A DNA stretch of 64,000 bases from an uncultured Bacteroidales bacterium (GTDB lineage: Bacteria > Bacteroidota > Bacteroidia > Bacteroidales > P3). The translations under genes were made by a program, and so were the position numbers. Location: assembly GCA_900314725.1 (NCBI GenBank), contig OMWJ01000009.1:1-64000 (forward strand), written 5' to 3'. The number at the start of each line of letters is the position of its first letter. Positions within the stretch are counted from its first letter, which is position 1. Below the pieces are notes generated by a model. That model saw nothing but the letters and a program-made list of their open reading frames with translations, had not been told where the DNA came from and did not search any database. Below are positions 1 through 9,866 of the stretch, piece by piece.

Positions 1-3000
1 TCATTCTGCCAAGTATTTATGTTAGAACTCCAAGAAGTAAGGTATGTCCATTCTCCTGCTGTACTTGTTCTGTAATACAATCCAAGTGTATCTTGGTCTC
101 CAGTCCAAACTTTCTGGATGTGAGAGAATGTTAAAGTAGGATTTCCTATTGAAGAAAGATCAAAAGTAGGAGATAGTAGTTGTGCATGATGATAAGCATT
201 ATTATTTTCTAAGTACAGATACGCACAATAAGAACCGTCTGCTGGAGCAGTTGAACTACTATAATAATATTCGCTTGTAGTCCAGTTAGATGCTATTGCA
301 TCCACAGGATTAGAAAGCCAGCAGCCAAGGCTGTTACCTTCAAAGCTTTCTGTGTATGGAAAGTCTGTTATAGTAGCACATGCAGTGGTAAATGAAGCAG
401 TGCCTGCAGAAGACATACCATCTTCATCACCGCAGTTTGCTCTAAGTTCTACTGTGTAAGTAGTGCTTGGACTTAAGTTTTCAAGAGTATAAGGATTTTC
501 TGTAATTGTCTCAGTTGTCCAATCTTCATCACCAGTAGCCTTATATTTCAACTCATAGCTTTCTGCATCACCTGTGTAAGATATTGTAGCAGTGTTTTCT
601 GTTGTTCCATTAACTGTTACAACAGGAGCAGGACATGCTATAGAAGTTGTGAAAGTTTTTGTTGTAGACCAAGAAACAGTTGCGTCATCGCAAACTCTTC
701 CTACCTTAACAGTATATTGTGTTTCAGGTGTAAGACCGGTAAGAACGTATGGGTTCTGTGTAGTGTTTATTAGCATAAAGTCTTCGTCAGCACTTGTCTT
801 GTATGCAACAACTACACTTTCAGCAGTAGATGTCCAAGTAAGTGTTGCACTGTGTCCAGCAACGTTGCTTACTGTTAAGCTTGTAGGTTCAGCACATGCA
901 GGTATAAGTTGAACAGTAAAGTCGTCCAAGTTCCAAGATTGAGAAGGACTTGTGCTTGTATATCTCAATGCTATTCTTCCGCTTTCTGCTTCTACGCCAG
1001 AGAAGTCAAAAGGTCCTTGAAGGTTACCGTTGCCAGCAACTCCGTCTTGGGTTCCTCTTGCAGCAGGAGTAACACAAGTGCCTACAAGTTCAAATGTTGT
1101 AGGGTCAGCAGCGTCTGTCACAACACCGACTTCAAGAGTTCCAACGCTTGTACTTGTTGCAGTTGTCCAAAAAGTAAGTCTAAGGTTGTGAATATCTTCA
1201 GCGAACTCAGGAAGGACAACCATATTGCTTGCTCCTTTCATTTCAGCAGAGTAACCTCCTGAATGGCATGAACGAGAATAGTATCCATAGACGAATGGTC
1301 CGTTATATGTTGCATCGGTTATAGGAGTAGCCCAGCAAACAAATTCATTTTGACCATCATTTGTATAAGATTCAAAGTCTTCAAACCAAACTTGATCTGC
1401 AGTAGGGAGGTCTGTTATAATATCACAAGCAGTGTTGAATGATTTTGTTCCCCATTGAGAATCACCGTCATCTTCACCACAGTTTGCCTGTACTTCTACA
1501 ACGTATGTAGTGCTTGCTGTCAAGTCTGTAAGAGAATATGTATTGTCTGCAACAGGAATTTCTTCGCTGTATTCTTCTGAACCTGAAAGTCTATATCTAA
1601 GGGTATAGTTTTCTGCATCACCTACCCAAGACACAGTAGCAGTAGTTGTTGTTACTTCTGTAACTGTGATAATAGGAGCAGGACAAGCTATGTCTGTTGT
1701 AAATGTTACGTTTTGAGAATAAGAGGTTTCACCTGTACCACAATCTAATCCGGCTCTTAAAGTATAGACTGTCTCAGGAGTAAGATCGGTTATTGTCTCA
1801 GGACTTTCTGAAACGCCAACAGGAGTCCATTCTTCATCTGTAGCAGTCTTGTATTCTACTACAGTTGCATCACCAAGCCAAGAAACCTGTGCAGTATGAC
1901 CTGTAACGTTATCTACAACAATACCGCTTGGAGCAGCACAATCTATATTAAGTACAGAAATATTGTCCAAACCTACATTTGAAAACCAACTTAAAGATGT
2001 TCCGAATCTGATTTGATATGTTGCTGAAGGATTAGGCAGTGCTAATGTTTCAAATGCCCAATCTCCGTTTTCACTTTCTGTATAAGAAGAACCAAGTTGA
2101 GTCCATTCTTCTTCTGCGTTTGTTCTATAATAAACAGACAAGTTAGCAGAAGAACCATTTATTACATAATAGAATGTAACAAAAGGATGTTCAATATTTG
2201 TCAAATCAAAGATGGGTGAAACAATACCTCCAGTGGTAGCAGAGTAGCCTGCGGACATATATGCAAAATCATTTCCATGTTGAGCACCGTAATCATTAAC
2301 AATAAATCCGTCATTAGTCCAGCAACCGAAGTCATTATCAGTTAAGCCTTCAAAACTTTCGTTGTAAGCGAACTCAGTAACAACAGTACATTCTGTTCTA
2401 AATGACGTTTGTTGAGAATAAGAAGCCTCTCCGCTTTCACAAGTCAAACCAACTTTTATTGTGTAAAGAGTAGCAGGGACAAGGTTTGTAATTGTTGTAG
2501 GATTTTCTGTTGCAGGAACAACTGTCCAATCTTCATCTCCTGCGGTTTTGTAGGCTATAACATCTCCGTCTGATTCCCAAGAAATAGTTGCTGAATTTGC
2601 TGTAATATTTGTTACAGCAACATTTGAAGGAGCAGCACATTCTATATTTTGTATAACAACATTATCTATTGCCATACCATAACCATCATTACCAACACCA
2701 AGAAATGCTATCTGATATGTTTCACTTGCTTCAGGTAGAGCAACAGTGTTTATTTGTGTAACAGCGGAAATTGAGCTACCTGCATTAGAACCATGGGCAG
2801 CAAGCTCTACCCACTCTGCTTCTGCACTTGTTCTGTAATAAACATAGATAGAATCATCATAAGAACTCCAATTGTGTGCTTCCCAATTATAAGTAAGATA
2901 AGGAGCATTCAAAGCAGTTATATCCAACACTGGAGATGTTAATCTGCTTCTACCATCAGAATAAGTTCTATATGCTACTTTGCTTCCACCGTAAGTAGCA

Positions 3001-5033
3001 ATTGTCCAATGGTAAGAACCACTAACAGCCTCTTCTGTCCAGCAACCGAAGTCAGAAGAAGAAAGTGTTTCAAAATCTTCAGTGAATGAATTTGCATTAG
3101 TCACTGTAATACTAACACATTCTGTGCGGAACGTAGTTGTTCCAGGTTGAGAATAACCGTCTTGTTCACCACAGTATGCTACGATCTTTACGGAATATGA
3201 ACTTGCAGGAGCAAGATCTTGCAAAGTAACAGTGTTATCCGTTGTAGTAGTTTCTTCCCATGTCTGTTCATCTGTTCCAAATAGACCGTATTTAACGGTA
3301 TAGCTTTCTGCAGCACCTGTCCAGGTAAGAGTAACTTCTTCTGCTGTGGTTGCTCCGACAGTGATAGCAGGAGCAGGACAAGCAATAGATGTAGTGAATG
3401 TTCTTTCAAAAGACCATGACATATCTCCGCCACCGCAATCTACTCCGACTTTAACAGTGTAGGCAGTTTCAGGAGAAAGTCCTGTAAGAGTGAAAGGATT
3501 TTCTGAAGCAGTGGTTGTAGTCCAGTCTTCGTCTTCATTTGTCTTGTAAGCAACAGTAACAGTCTCTGCATCGCTTACCCAAGACAAGTCTATGCTGTGT
3601 CCCAAAGGATTGCTTACTGCAAAATTTGTAGGTTCTGAACAGTTTGGACGGATAGAAACAGTGAAGTCGTCCAAATTCCAAGAAGCTGTAGTAGATGTTG
3701 TGGAAACGTAGATGATAGCTATTCTACCACTCTCAGCCTCAACATTGGTAAAGTCAAAAGGTCCTTGAATATTACCATTGCCTGTAGAGCCTGAAGTACC
3801 TCTTGAAGCAGGAGTATCACAAACACCTACAAGTTCAAAAGTATTGGTATCAGCAACATCTGTCATAACACCTACTCTTACATAACCATTGCTGGTGGTT
3901 GTTGCAGTTGTCCAGAAAGTAAGTCTAAGATTATGTATATCCTCTGCAAATTCAGGAAGAACAACAACATTAGTAGAGCCTTTGAACTCAGCAGAGTTGT
4001 ATCCTGAATGGCAAGAAGGAGAGTGTCCGCAATAAACAAAAGGTCCATTATTTACTACAGGAGTAGCCCAGCAGTTGAAAGGTTGTTCTCCTCCTCCTGT
4101 ATAAGATTCAAAGTCTTCAAACCATACATTATCAGTAGTTGGAAGATCTGAAATAATATCACAAGCAGTGCGGAAAGAAGCACTTTTCCAAGAAGAAAGA
4201 CTTGAACCACAATCTGCCTGTATTCTTACTTTGTAAGCAGTGCTTGCAGCCAAATCAGTAAGAGTATATTCTTCACCAGAAAGACCTGAAATGGTAGTTA
4301 CTGCTTCTTCGTCATCCCAATCTGCAGAAGCAAGAGCATATTGTAGATTAACAGAAGCGTCTGGGTTGTTTTCATTCATTGTCCAAGATACAGTAGCACT
4401 TTCAGATGTTATTGTTCCAACAGAAATTGTAGCAGGAGCATAACAGAAATCTGCTCCAGAAGGACTAATACTTAACTGAATGTTAGGTATATATTGGTAA
4501 GAAGATCCCGAACCAGAGAAATCTGTGTAGGCATTATTGTCGTTATAACGATAGATAGTTCTACTACCTGTTACAGAAGAAGCATAAGTATAGAAATGGG
4601 CATAACTATCAGTGTTCCCACTCAAAACACCTATGACTAAATTTGAGCCTGTATAGGTATATGGAACGTCTAATTCTATGGTAGTCCAAGCATTAGCAGT
4701 AAAATTTACTGTGCCATCATACACCAAAGTCATGTTATTTATAGGAGTCCAATCTGAAGTACCACTGAATATGGAACTCTCCCTTTCTCCCATATAGATT
4801 TTGACTGATTTACTTTTTTGTGATGTAGCATAGTAAGAAACGGAAGTTATACTTCCTTCCATACCAATATCATCTGATGTGTAAATAGACTGAACAGATG
4901 CATAGTTATACCAACCTGCGAAAGGAGTATAATCTTGTGTCAGTGTTCCCGTTCCGATAGTCACTGTCTCTTGCGACCATCCACTAATGGACAGTATCAT
5001 CGCCATTAGCATAAACATAAATAACTTTTTCAT
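1..5033 (-). CDS. Giant secreted FnIII / jelly-roll (MAM-like) multidomain protein, C-terminus off window
   Basis: Open frame from the ATG at 5033 to the window edge, at least 1677 codons with no stop. The N-terminus is a signal peptide (MKKLFMFMLMAMILSISGWS). An N-terminal beta domain follows (to about nt 4455), then eight FnIII-like domains that each begin with a C-x-x-P motif (about nt 4447, 3645, 3390, 2642, 1940, 1685, 900 and 640). Five jelly-roll modules opening with FEDFES or ESFEG and containing C-W are interleaved (about nt 4165-3660, 3120-2650, 2395-1950, 1430-910, and 390 to the edge). Many aligned motifs recur, such as NLDDFTV and LPEFAEDIHNLRLTFW, so internal duplication is clear. 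Family knowledge: such proteins in Bacteroidota are usually T9SS cargo acting as adhesins or glycan/protein binders; the expected C-terminal sorting domain would lie outside the window. No catalytic motif seen. The function call is inference. Confidence 0.85.
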   Translation of the reverse strand, partial: MKKLFMFMLMAMILSISGWSQETVTIGTGTLTQDYTPFAGWYNYASVQSIYTSDDIGMEGSITSVSYYATSQKSKSVKIYMGERESSIFSGTSDWTPINNMTLVYDGTVNFTANAWTTIELDVPYTYTGSNLVIGVLSGNTDSYAHFYTYASSVTGSRTIYRYNDNNAYTDFSGSGSSYQYIPNIQLSISPSGADFCYAPATISVGTITSESATVSWTMNENNPDASVNLQYALASADWDDEEAVTTISGLSGEEYTLTDLAASTAYKVRIQADCGSSLSSWKSASFRTACDIISDLPTTDNVWFEDFESYTGGGEQPFNCWATPVVNNGPFVYCGHSPSCHSGYNSAEFKGSTNVVVLPEFAEDIHNLRLTFWTTATTTSNGYVRVGVMTDVADTNTFELVGVCDTPASRGTSGSTGNGNIQGPFDFTNVEAESGRIAIIYVSTTSTTASWNLDDFTVSIRPNCSEPTNFAVSNPLGHSIDLSWVSDAETVTVAYKTNEDEDWTTTTASENPFTLTGLSPETAYTVKVGVDCGGGDMSWSFERTFTTSIACPAPAITVGATTAEEVTLTWTGAAESYTVKYGLFGTDEQTWEETTTTDNTVTLQDLAPASSYSVKIVAYCGEQDGYSQPGTTTFRTECVSITVTNANSFTEDFETLSSSDFGCWTEEAVSGSYHWTIATYGGSKVAYRTYSDGRSRLTSPVLDITALNAPYLTYNWEAHNWSSYDDSIYVYYRTSAEAEWVELAAHGSNAGSSISAVTQINTVALPEASETYQIAFLGVGNDGYGMAIDNVVIQNIECAAPSNVAVTNITANSATISWESDGDVIAYKTAGDEDWTVVPATENPTTITNLVPATLYTIKVGLTCESGEASYSQQTSFRTECTVVTEFAYNESFEGLTDNDFGCWTNDGFIVNDYGAQHGNDFAYMSAGYSATTGGIVSPIFDLTNIEHPFVTFYYVINGSSANLSVYYRTNAEEEWTQLGSSYTESENGDWAFETLALPNPSATYQIRFGTSLSWFSNVGLDNISVLNIDCAAPSGIVVDNVTGHTAQVSWLGDATVVEYKTATDEEWTPVGVSESPETITDLTPETVYTLRAGLDCGTGETSYSQNVTFTTDIACPAPIITVTEVTTTTATVSWVGDAENYTLRYRLSGSEEYSEEIPVADNTYSLTDLTASTTYVVEVQANCGEDDGDSQWGTKSFNTACDIITDLPTADQVWFEDFESYTNDGQNEFVCWATPITDATYNGPFVYGYYSRSCHSGGYSAEMKGASNMVVLPEFAEDIHNLRLTFWTTATSTSVGTLEVGVVTDAADPTTFELVGTCVTPAARGTQDGVAGNGNLQGPFDFSGVEAESGRIALRYTSTSPSQSWNLDDFTVQLIPACAEPTSLTVSNVAGHSATLTWTSTAESVVVAYKTSADEDFMLINTTQNPYVLTGLTPETQYTVKVGRVCDDATVSWSTTKTFTTSIACPAPVVTVNGTTENTATISYTGDAESYELKYKATGDEDWTTETITENPYTLENLSPSTTYTVELRANCGDEDGMSSAGTASFTTACATITDFPYTESFEGNSLGCWLSNPVDAIASNWTTSEYYYSSSTAPADGSYCAYLYLENNNAYHHAQLLSPTFDLSSIGNPTLTFSHIQKVWTGDQDTLGLYYRTSTAGEWTYLTSWSSNINTWQN

Positions 5034-5331
5034 TTTAATTAAATTTTAGGTTATAACTTGATTTAACTTTGTTCTGTTTGTAGTACGAAATATATTCAAA
5101 AACAATATTCCTTACACAAAGCACAAAGTTACAAAATATTTTTTTAAGGAGCAAGAAAAATTGTCTTTTTTTATTTTGATGACAATTTTGAAAGAGAGTT
5201 TTTTGAGAGACTTGATTAGTAATTAATCGTTTTTCATTTGTTTAAGTGTTTTAATAATTTAAGTTTTTCTTATGCAGGATTTACGTTTTTTAGTAATTTT
5301 GCAATTTGTTAAAGAATTATAATAATTGATA
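5034..5331. other. Intergenic region between divergent genes
   Basis: About 300 bp of very AT-rich sequence between the giant surface-protein gene (-) and the FISUMP gene (+). It holds a minus-strand -7-like box TAACTTTG at 5131-5124 and a plus-strand box TAATTTTG at 5294-5301. Neither has a clear TTTG at the usual spacing. A short ATCAAGTCTC stretch on the minus strand near 5205-5220 loosely resembles units of the dispersed array elements, but is too short to call a copy. Confidence 0.5.
5294..5301 (+). promoter_or_regulatory. -7 box TAATTTTG before FISUMP gene
   Basis: Perfect match to TAnnTTTG, 30 nt upstream of the ATG at 5332. The -33 position reads TATG rather than TTTG, so the promoter is supported only by its -7 element. 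Confidence 0.5.
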
Positions 5332-6060
5332 ATGAAAGGTATTTTATTTTTTTATATTTCACTTTTATTTATAGTAGTTAATGCTTATTCTCAGGGTTAT
5401 GATAATGGTTTTGCTAAACCTATTGTAACAGAAAATGGTTCTTTTGTTTATTATGAACTACCACCCATTCAGACTTCGGAAGGAATACTTATTTTTTTGG
5501 ATAGAAATCTAGGGGCTTTAAGTGAAGACGTAACTTCTTCGGATTCTTGGGGTGATTTATATCAATGGGGTAGGGCAACAGATGGACATGAAAAACGGTT
5601 GTCGGATACTATTATGAAATTATCTCCTAACTTTATAACTACAACAAAAAAGTTTATAATTGACTACTCCCATGCAAATGATTGGATTTCTTCTCCAAAA
5701 GATGATTTATGGAATGATGAACAGACAAATAATCCTTGTCCTTGTGGTTATCGTCTGCCTACAGAAAAAGAATGGAGAGCTGTTTTGTCCTTGGGAGCAG
5801 AGATAAAGCCAACAGGGACAGGTGCATATTATTTAAGTATTGCTGATGGGGATATAAAACTACCTTGTGCTGGTTTAAGAAATGCTTACTCAGGAGATAT
5901 ACAATATCAGGGAATGAGAGGATACTATTGGGGAGGAGATGCTAAGTCAAAAGGTCTTTCTTCTTGTATGGATTTCAACAAGGCAGAGATAACGACGAAT
6001 GTAACCGTTTATGGTTTTAGAGCTTTTGGCAGGAGTGTCCGATGTTTAAAAAAACAATAA
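5332..6060 (+). CDS. Secreted FISUMP-domain protein
   Basis: About 242 aa. The frame opens two codons earlier on a TTG; the ATG at 5332 gives a clean signal peptide (MKGILFFYISLLFIVVNAYSQ). The mature part matches the Fibrobacter succinogenes major paralogous domain (FISUMP): DRNLGA, GDLYQWGRATDGHE, NPCPCGYRLPTEKEW, LPCAGLRN, GYYWGG and a terminal VRC. The domain is common in Bacteroidota surface and secreted proteins and has no established activity. The last 19 nt overlap the following permease frame, so the two may be co-translated. No lipobox cysteine follows the signal peptide, so it is probably periplasmic or secreted. Family call is solid; role unknown. Confidence 0.8.
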   Translation: MKGILFFYISLLFIVVNAYSQGYDNGFAKPIVTENGSFVYYELPPIQTSEGILIFLDRNLGALSEDVTSSDSWGDLYQWGRATDGHEKRLSDTIMKLSPNFITTTKKFIIDYSHANDWISSPKDDLWNDEQTNNPCPCGYRLPTEKEWRAVLSLGAEIKPTGTGAYYLSIADGDIKLPCAGLRNAYSGDIQYQGMRGYYWGGDAKSKGLSSCMDFNKAEITTNVTVYGFRAFGRSVRCLKKQ

Positions 6061-7325
6061 TTACCTATCTTTCAAATATGACAGGCAACCAAATCATAGC
6101 CTTATTGATATTCATAGTAACTTATTTGGGGATAATTTTCAATAAGCTTCCTTTTATAAATTTAGACAGAAAAGCATTTGCTTTTGTTGGGGCAGTGCTA
6201 ATGATAGTATGTGGAGTTATAGACTTTGATTTTGCAATACAAAGTATAGATTTCAACACTATTGTCTTACTTTTGGGAATGATGATAATTATTTCTGTGT
6301 TGAAGTTTGATGGTTTTTTTGAATTTATTTCTTATACGACGACTTCTCATGCAAAAAACCCTTCTGCATTATTGAGTGTGATAGTATTTATCACAGGTTT
6401 TGCATCTGCTTTTTTGGTTAATGATGCTGTGGTTTTGCTTTTTACTCCTGTTATTATTAATATATGCAGACAATCTAAGTTGAACCCGATACCTTTTCTT
6501 CTTGGAGAGATTTTTTCTGCAAATGCAGGTTCTTTGATGACGATAACGGGTAATCCCCAAAATATGATTATAGGTATTGCATCACATATCAGTTATGCAA
6601 AGTTTATGATTTGTATGTTGCCTATTGCCTTGTTGTCTATGCTTGTAATTATTTTTGTGATAAAGAAAACAAACAGAGATATATTTTCTAATAAAGCAAG
6701 CATTAACATTTCACAGCAAGAAAAACCAAGACAGGATTTAAAGAGGATGAGGTTGTCGTTGATTGTTTTTGGTTTGGTGGTGTTAGGCTTTTTCTTTGGG
6801 AAGATACTTGGGATATCCATACCTGTCATTGCAATAGCAGGAGCTTCAATTATTCTTTTACTTTCTAAACATAAGTCTAAAGAAGTCTTGCAGGAAGTCG
6901 ATTTTTCGCTATTGATATTTTTTGTAAGTTTATTCATCTTGGTTGCGGGAATAAAGCAGAGCGGAGTATTGGATTTTATCTTTAATATTTCCCTACAAGA
7001 GAACGTTCTTTCTGTTTTTATTTTATTTGCTTTATCCGTACTCCTCTCTCAACTTCTAAGCAATGTCCCATACACCGTTTTTATGCTTCCTTTAATGAAT
7101 GTAGCACATAGCGAAATACTATGGCTAACTCTTGCATCTGCATCTACACTTGCTGGAAATCTTACCATAGTTGGAGCAATGGCTAATCTTATAGTAATAG
7201 AAGAAGCTGGAAAAGAAAATGTCTTTCTTTCTTCAAAGCATTTTGTGCGTCCTGCAGTACTTATCACAAGTATAACAAGTGTGCTTGCTTTGTTGTTTAG
7301 TTTGGTTCTCTTGCTATTTAGATAG
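6042..7325 (+). CDS. Ion-transporter-superfamily permease (ArsB/NhaD/CitM-like)
   Basis: 427 aa, about 11 predicted hydrophobic segments. Two re-entrant-loop motifs typical of the ArsB/NhaD/CitMHS superfamily are visible: NDAVVLLFTPVI near residue 130 and SNVPYTVFMLPL near residue 345, plus ITGNPQN after the first. Substrate (arsenite, Na+/H+, or a dicarboxylate) cannot be assigned from sequence. The first ATG at 6042 overlaps the FISUMP gene by 19 nt; an in-frame ATG at 6078 (MTGNQ) would remove the overlap and still leave all membrane segments, so the start is uncertain. The 3' end overlaps the convergent glycosyltransferase gene by 8 nt. Confidence 0.75.
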   Translation: MFKKTIITYLSNMTGNQIIALLIFIVTYLGIIFNKLPFINLDRKAFAFVGAVLMIVCGVIDFDFAIQSIDFNTIVLLLGMMIIISVLKFDGFFEFISYTTTSHAKNPSALLSVIVFITGFASAFLVNDAVVLLFTPVIINICRQSKLNPIPFLLGEIFSANAGSLMTITGNPQNMIIGIASHISYAKFMICMLPIALLSMLVIIFVIKKTNRDIFSNKASINISQQEKPRQDLKRMRLSLIVFGLVVLGFFFGKILGISIPVIAIAGASIILLLSKHKSKEVLQEVDFSLLIFFVSLFILVAGIKQSGVLDFIFNISLQENVLSVFILFALSVLLSQLLSNVPYTVFMLPLMNVAHSEILWLTLASASTLAGNLTIVGAMANLIVIEEAGKENVFLSSKHFVRPAVLITSITSVLALLFSLVLLLFR

Positions 7326-8196
7326 TCTTATTTATATGATTGCAGAAATTATATAGTTTTATTATGTCTAAGAATTTTAGATAAGGGTGTTTTGAGTGCA
7401 ATTGTCTGATGAAAATATTGTTGAGCAGAGGTACTATCTTGCAATATATATTAATGAGGTGTAAAGATTCTAATTTTTCATAGGCTCTTACTAAAGAGAT
7501 GTCTTTAAAAGATTCTTTATATTGTGATTTTTTATATAATATTGCAAGGTTGCGACTTGCGTTTATTGTATCCTCAATGAACTTGTCCGTTTTTTTTAGT
7601 CCCAAATGTTCTACCGGATTATCTATGGAAGCTATTTTGTAGTTGTTTTTCTTTATCTCACATGCAAAAAGTGTGTCTTCGTGACCATAACCTTTTATTT
7701 CTTCATCAAATCTTATCTTATTGAAAACTTGTTTTTTGATTAAGAAATTATTTGTAGTGAAATGTTTCTTACCTTCTTCTCGTTTTTTCCCGTTTTTCCA
7801 ATGAAGTAAGTAATCTTTAGAAAGTTGAGTTTTGTTACTGTACTTTGTTCCACCGCAAAGAACATCTGTATTATTAACTTTTGCAAGATAGTTAATAATA
7901 AAATCAGAAGATAAAGGCAGACAATCACAATCTAAGAATAATAACCATTCTCCTTTTGCTTTATCTGCAAGAAAGTTGCGTATCTTTGCACGACCTAAGT
8001 TGTTGTCAAGAATTATATATGACGTGTTAGGCATATTGATTATAGAAGAATTTTCTTCTACGATTTGTTTGTTGTTAGAGCAATCGTCAGCAAAAATGAT
8101 TTCATATTCTATATCATTATTAGAAAACAGAGAAATCAGAGATATAGCAAGATTGATGATACTATAATTATATACAGGGACAAGAATGGATAACAT
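7318..8196 (-). CDS. Family 2 glycosyltransferase
   Basis: 292 aa. GT-A fold signature: N-terminal LSILVPVYNY, ADDCS near residue 37, FLDCDCLP (DxD-type metal/nucleotide-sugar site) near residue 93, and the acceptor-side GHEDTLFA near residue 170. Likely transfers a sugar from a nucleotide donor to a cell-surface glycan; donor and acceptor unknown. It stands alone rather than in a polysaccharide cluster, downstream of aspA on the same strand but separated by that gene's terminator. Convergent with, and overlapping by 8 nt, the permease gene. Confidence 0.85.
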   Translation of the reverse strand: MLSILVPVYNYSIINLAISLISLFSNNDIEYEIIFADDCSNNKQIVEENSSIINMPNTSYIILDNNLGRAKIRNFLADKAKGEWLLFLDCDCLPLSSDFIINYLAKVNNTDVLCGGTKYSNKTQLSKDYLLHWKNGKKREEGKKHFTTNNFLIKKQVFNKIRFDEEIKGYGHEDTLFACEIKKNNYKIASIDNPVEHLGLKKTDKFIEDTINASRNLAILYKKSQYKESFKDISLVRAYEKLESLHLINIYCKIVPLLNNIFIRQLHSKHPYLKFLDIIKLYNFCNHINKTI

Positions 8197-8211
8197 CTTT
8201 AAAATATTTAT

Positions 8212-8246
8212 CTAAAACAAAAGGCAGACATGTATTATATCTGCCC
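8212..8246 (-). terminator. Rho-independent terminator of aspA
   Basis: On the minus strand a GGCAGA / TCTGCC stem (8245-8240 with 8228-8223) with an 11-nt loop is followed by TTTTGTTTTAG. It lies 27 nt after the aspA stop codon. Confidence 0.8.
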
Positions 8247-8272
8247 TTCATTTCAATGAAAAGATCAATAAA

Positions 8273-9733
8273 TTATAATTTTGCAAGTATTCCTTCCAAA
8301 GTTTCCATTATTTTATCTTGGTCTGCTTTTATAGGAAGATTAACAGGCTTAATCATGTTTTCAGGGGCAAAGATAGTGTCAAGTTGCTCTTTTGTAAGAA
8401 CGCCATTTTCCAATGCTATCTCATAAACACCTTTACCTGTTTTCTTTGCTATCTTAGCTATTCTTGTACTATTCTTGTAACCAATGTAAGGATTCAAAGC
8501 AGTAACAGTACCAATTGCCTTTGCGATGAAGTTCTTGCAGTTTTCTTCGTCAGCTTCTATTCCGTCAATGCAAAGAGTACGTAATGTATTGAAACCATTA
8601 GTTAATAAGTTAATGCTTTCAAACAAACTATAAACAGCAACAGGTTCCATAACGTTAAGTTCTAACTGTGCATTTTCACTTGCAAGCATAACAGTAGTAT
8701 CATTGCCTATTACTTTGTAGCAAAGTTGGTTCATAACCTCAGGAATAACAGGATTTACTTTACCTGGCATAATAGATGAACCTGGTTGCATTTCTGGTAA
8801 ATGAATTTCTGCTAAACCACATCTTGGACCACTACCCATAAGACGTAAGTCATTGCAAATTTTTATTGCTCTAAGAGCAGTACGTTTTAATTCACTGGAT
8901 AAACCAACTAAAACAGAAGTATCAGGAGTAGCTTCTATTAGGTTTTCTGCTAAAGTAATATTCCAACCAGTTATATCTCTAAGAGCTTTAATACATAGTT
9001 CAGAGTATCCAGGTTCTGCACAGATACCAGTACCTATTGCAGTAGCACCCATATTAACTTCCAAAAGATTTTCTCTAACTTTTTCTACATCTTTTGCTGC
9101 TTTTCTAAGCATAGTTGCAAAAGCTCCAAAGCTTTGACCTAAAGTCATAGGAACACCATCTTGTAATTGTGTTCTACCCATCTTAACGATGTTTTTGAAT
9201 TCATCGGCTTTCTTTTCCAAAGATTCAGCACAATCGTTTATAGCTTTTATAAGTTTTTCACTCTCAAGATAAAGTCCAAAATGGAATCCTGTTGGGTAAG
9301 CATCGTTAGTTGATTGAGAAGCATTAGAATGATCATTAGGAGAACAATATCTATATTCACCTGGTTTATGTCCCATTATTTGTAATGCACGGTTAGCAAT
9401 AACTTCGTTAGCATTCATATTGACTGTTGTACCAGCTCCTCCTTGAATCATATCACTTAGGAAATATTGATCAAGTTTTCCTTCTTTCATTTCTTCGCAT
9501 GCTTGAACCATTGCTTTGAATTGCTCGTCTGTAAGTTTTCCTTGAGCGTGATTAGCAATAGTTGCACCATGTTTGGTAATAGCAAAACCTTTAATAAAAT
9601 TAGGATAAGCGTTCATTGGAACACCTGAAATTTTAAAATTATTAAAACCTCTAAGAGATTGTACTCCATATAAAGCATCTACCGGAACATTTAGTTCACC
9701 TATAAGGTCGCTTTCTTTTCTAAATTCTGCCAT
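8273..9733 (-). CDS. aspA: Aspartate ammonia-lyase
   Basis: 486 aa, interconverting L-aspartate with fumarate plus ammonia in the cytoplasm. Motifs of the fumarase/aspartase superfamily: GGAGTTVNMN (98-107), STNDAYP (141-147) and the flexible-loop signature GSSIMPGKVNP (318-328). Length and C-terminal extension fit aspartase rather than argininosuccinate lyase. The frame opens at a TTG (9745); the ATG at 9733 (MAEFRKES) is chosen. The next upstream genes on this strand encode a DASS dicarboxylate transporter and a porin, which suggests import of aspartate, fumarate or succinate feeding fumarate respiration, as in other anaerobic Bacteroidales. The pathway link is inference. Confidence 0.95.
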   Translation of the reverse strand: MAEFRKESDLIGELNVPVDALYGVQSLRGFNNFKISGVPMNAYPNFIKGFAITKHGATIANHAQGKLTDEQFKAMVQACEEMKEGKLDQYFLSDMIQGGAGTTVNMNANEVIANRALQIMGHKPGEYRYCSPNDHSNASQSTNDAYPTGFHFGLYLESEKLIKAINDCAESLEKKADEFKNIVKMGRTQLQDGVPMTLGQSFGAFATMLRKAAKDVEKVRENLLEVNMGATAIGTGICAEPGYSELCIKALRDITGWNITLAENLIEATPDTSVLVGLSSELKRTALRAIKICNDLRLMGSGPRCGLAEIHLPEMQPGSSIMPGKVNPVIPEVMNQLCYKVIGNDTTVMLASENAQLELNVMEPVAVYSLFESINLLTNGFNTLRTLCIDGIEADEENCKNFIAKAIGTVTALNPYIGYKNSTRIAKIAKKTGKGVYEIALENGVLTKEQLDTIFAPENMIKPVNLPIKADQDKIMETLEGILAKL

Positions 9734-9866
9734 CTTGTTTAACAAAAATTTTATTAATTTATAATTATCTTAATTTAAAATATCACCTCTATAACTCTGT
9801 TTTTGTTTTTTTATTGTGTTATGTTGGTGTTTTTTATCTTTTTATTGTATTACAGTGGTTTGAAGA

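Noticed and set aside
592..1262. Plus-strand frames inside the giant protein gene
   Set aside because: Antisense shadows of the FnIII-coding sequence with no recognisable domain.
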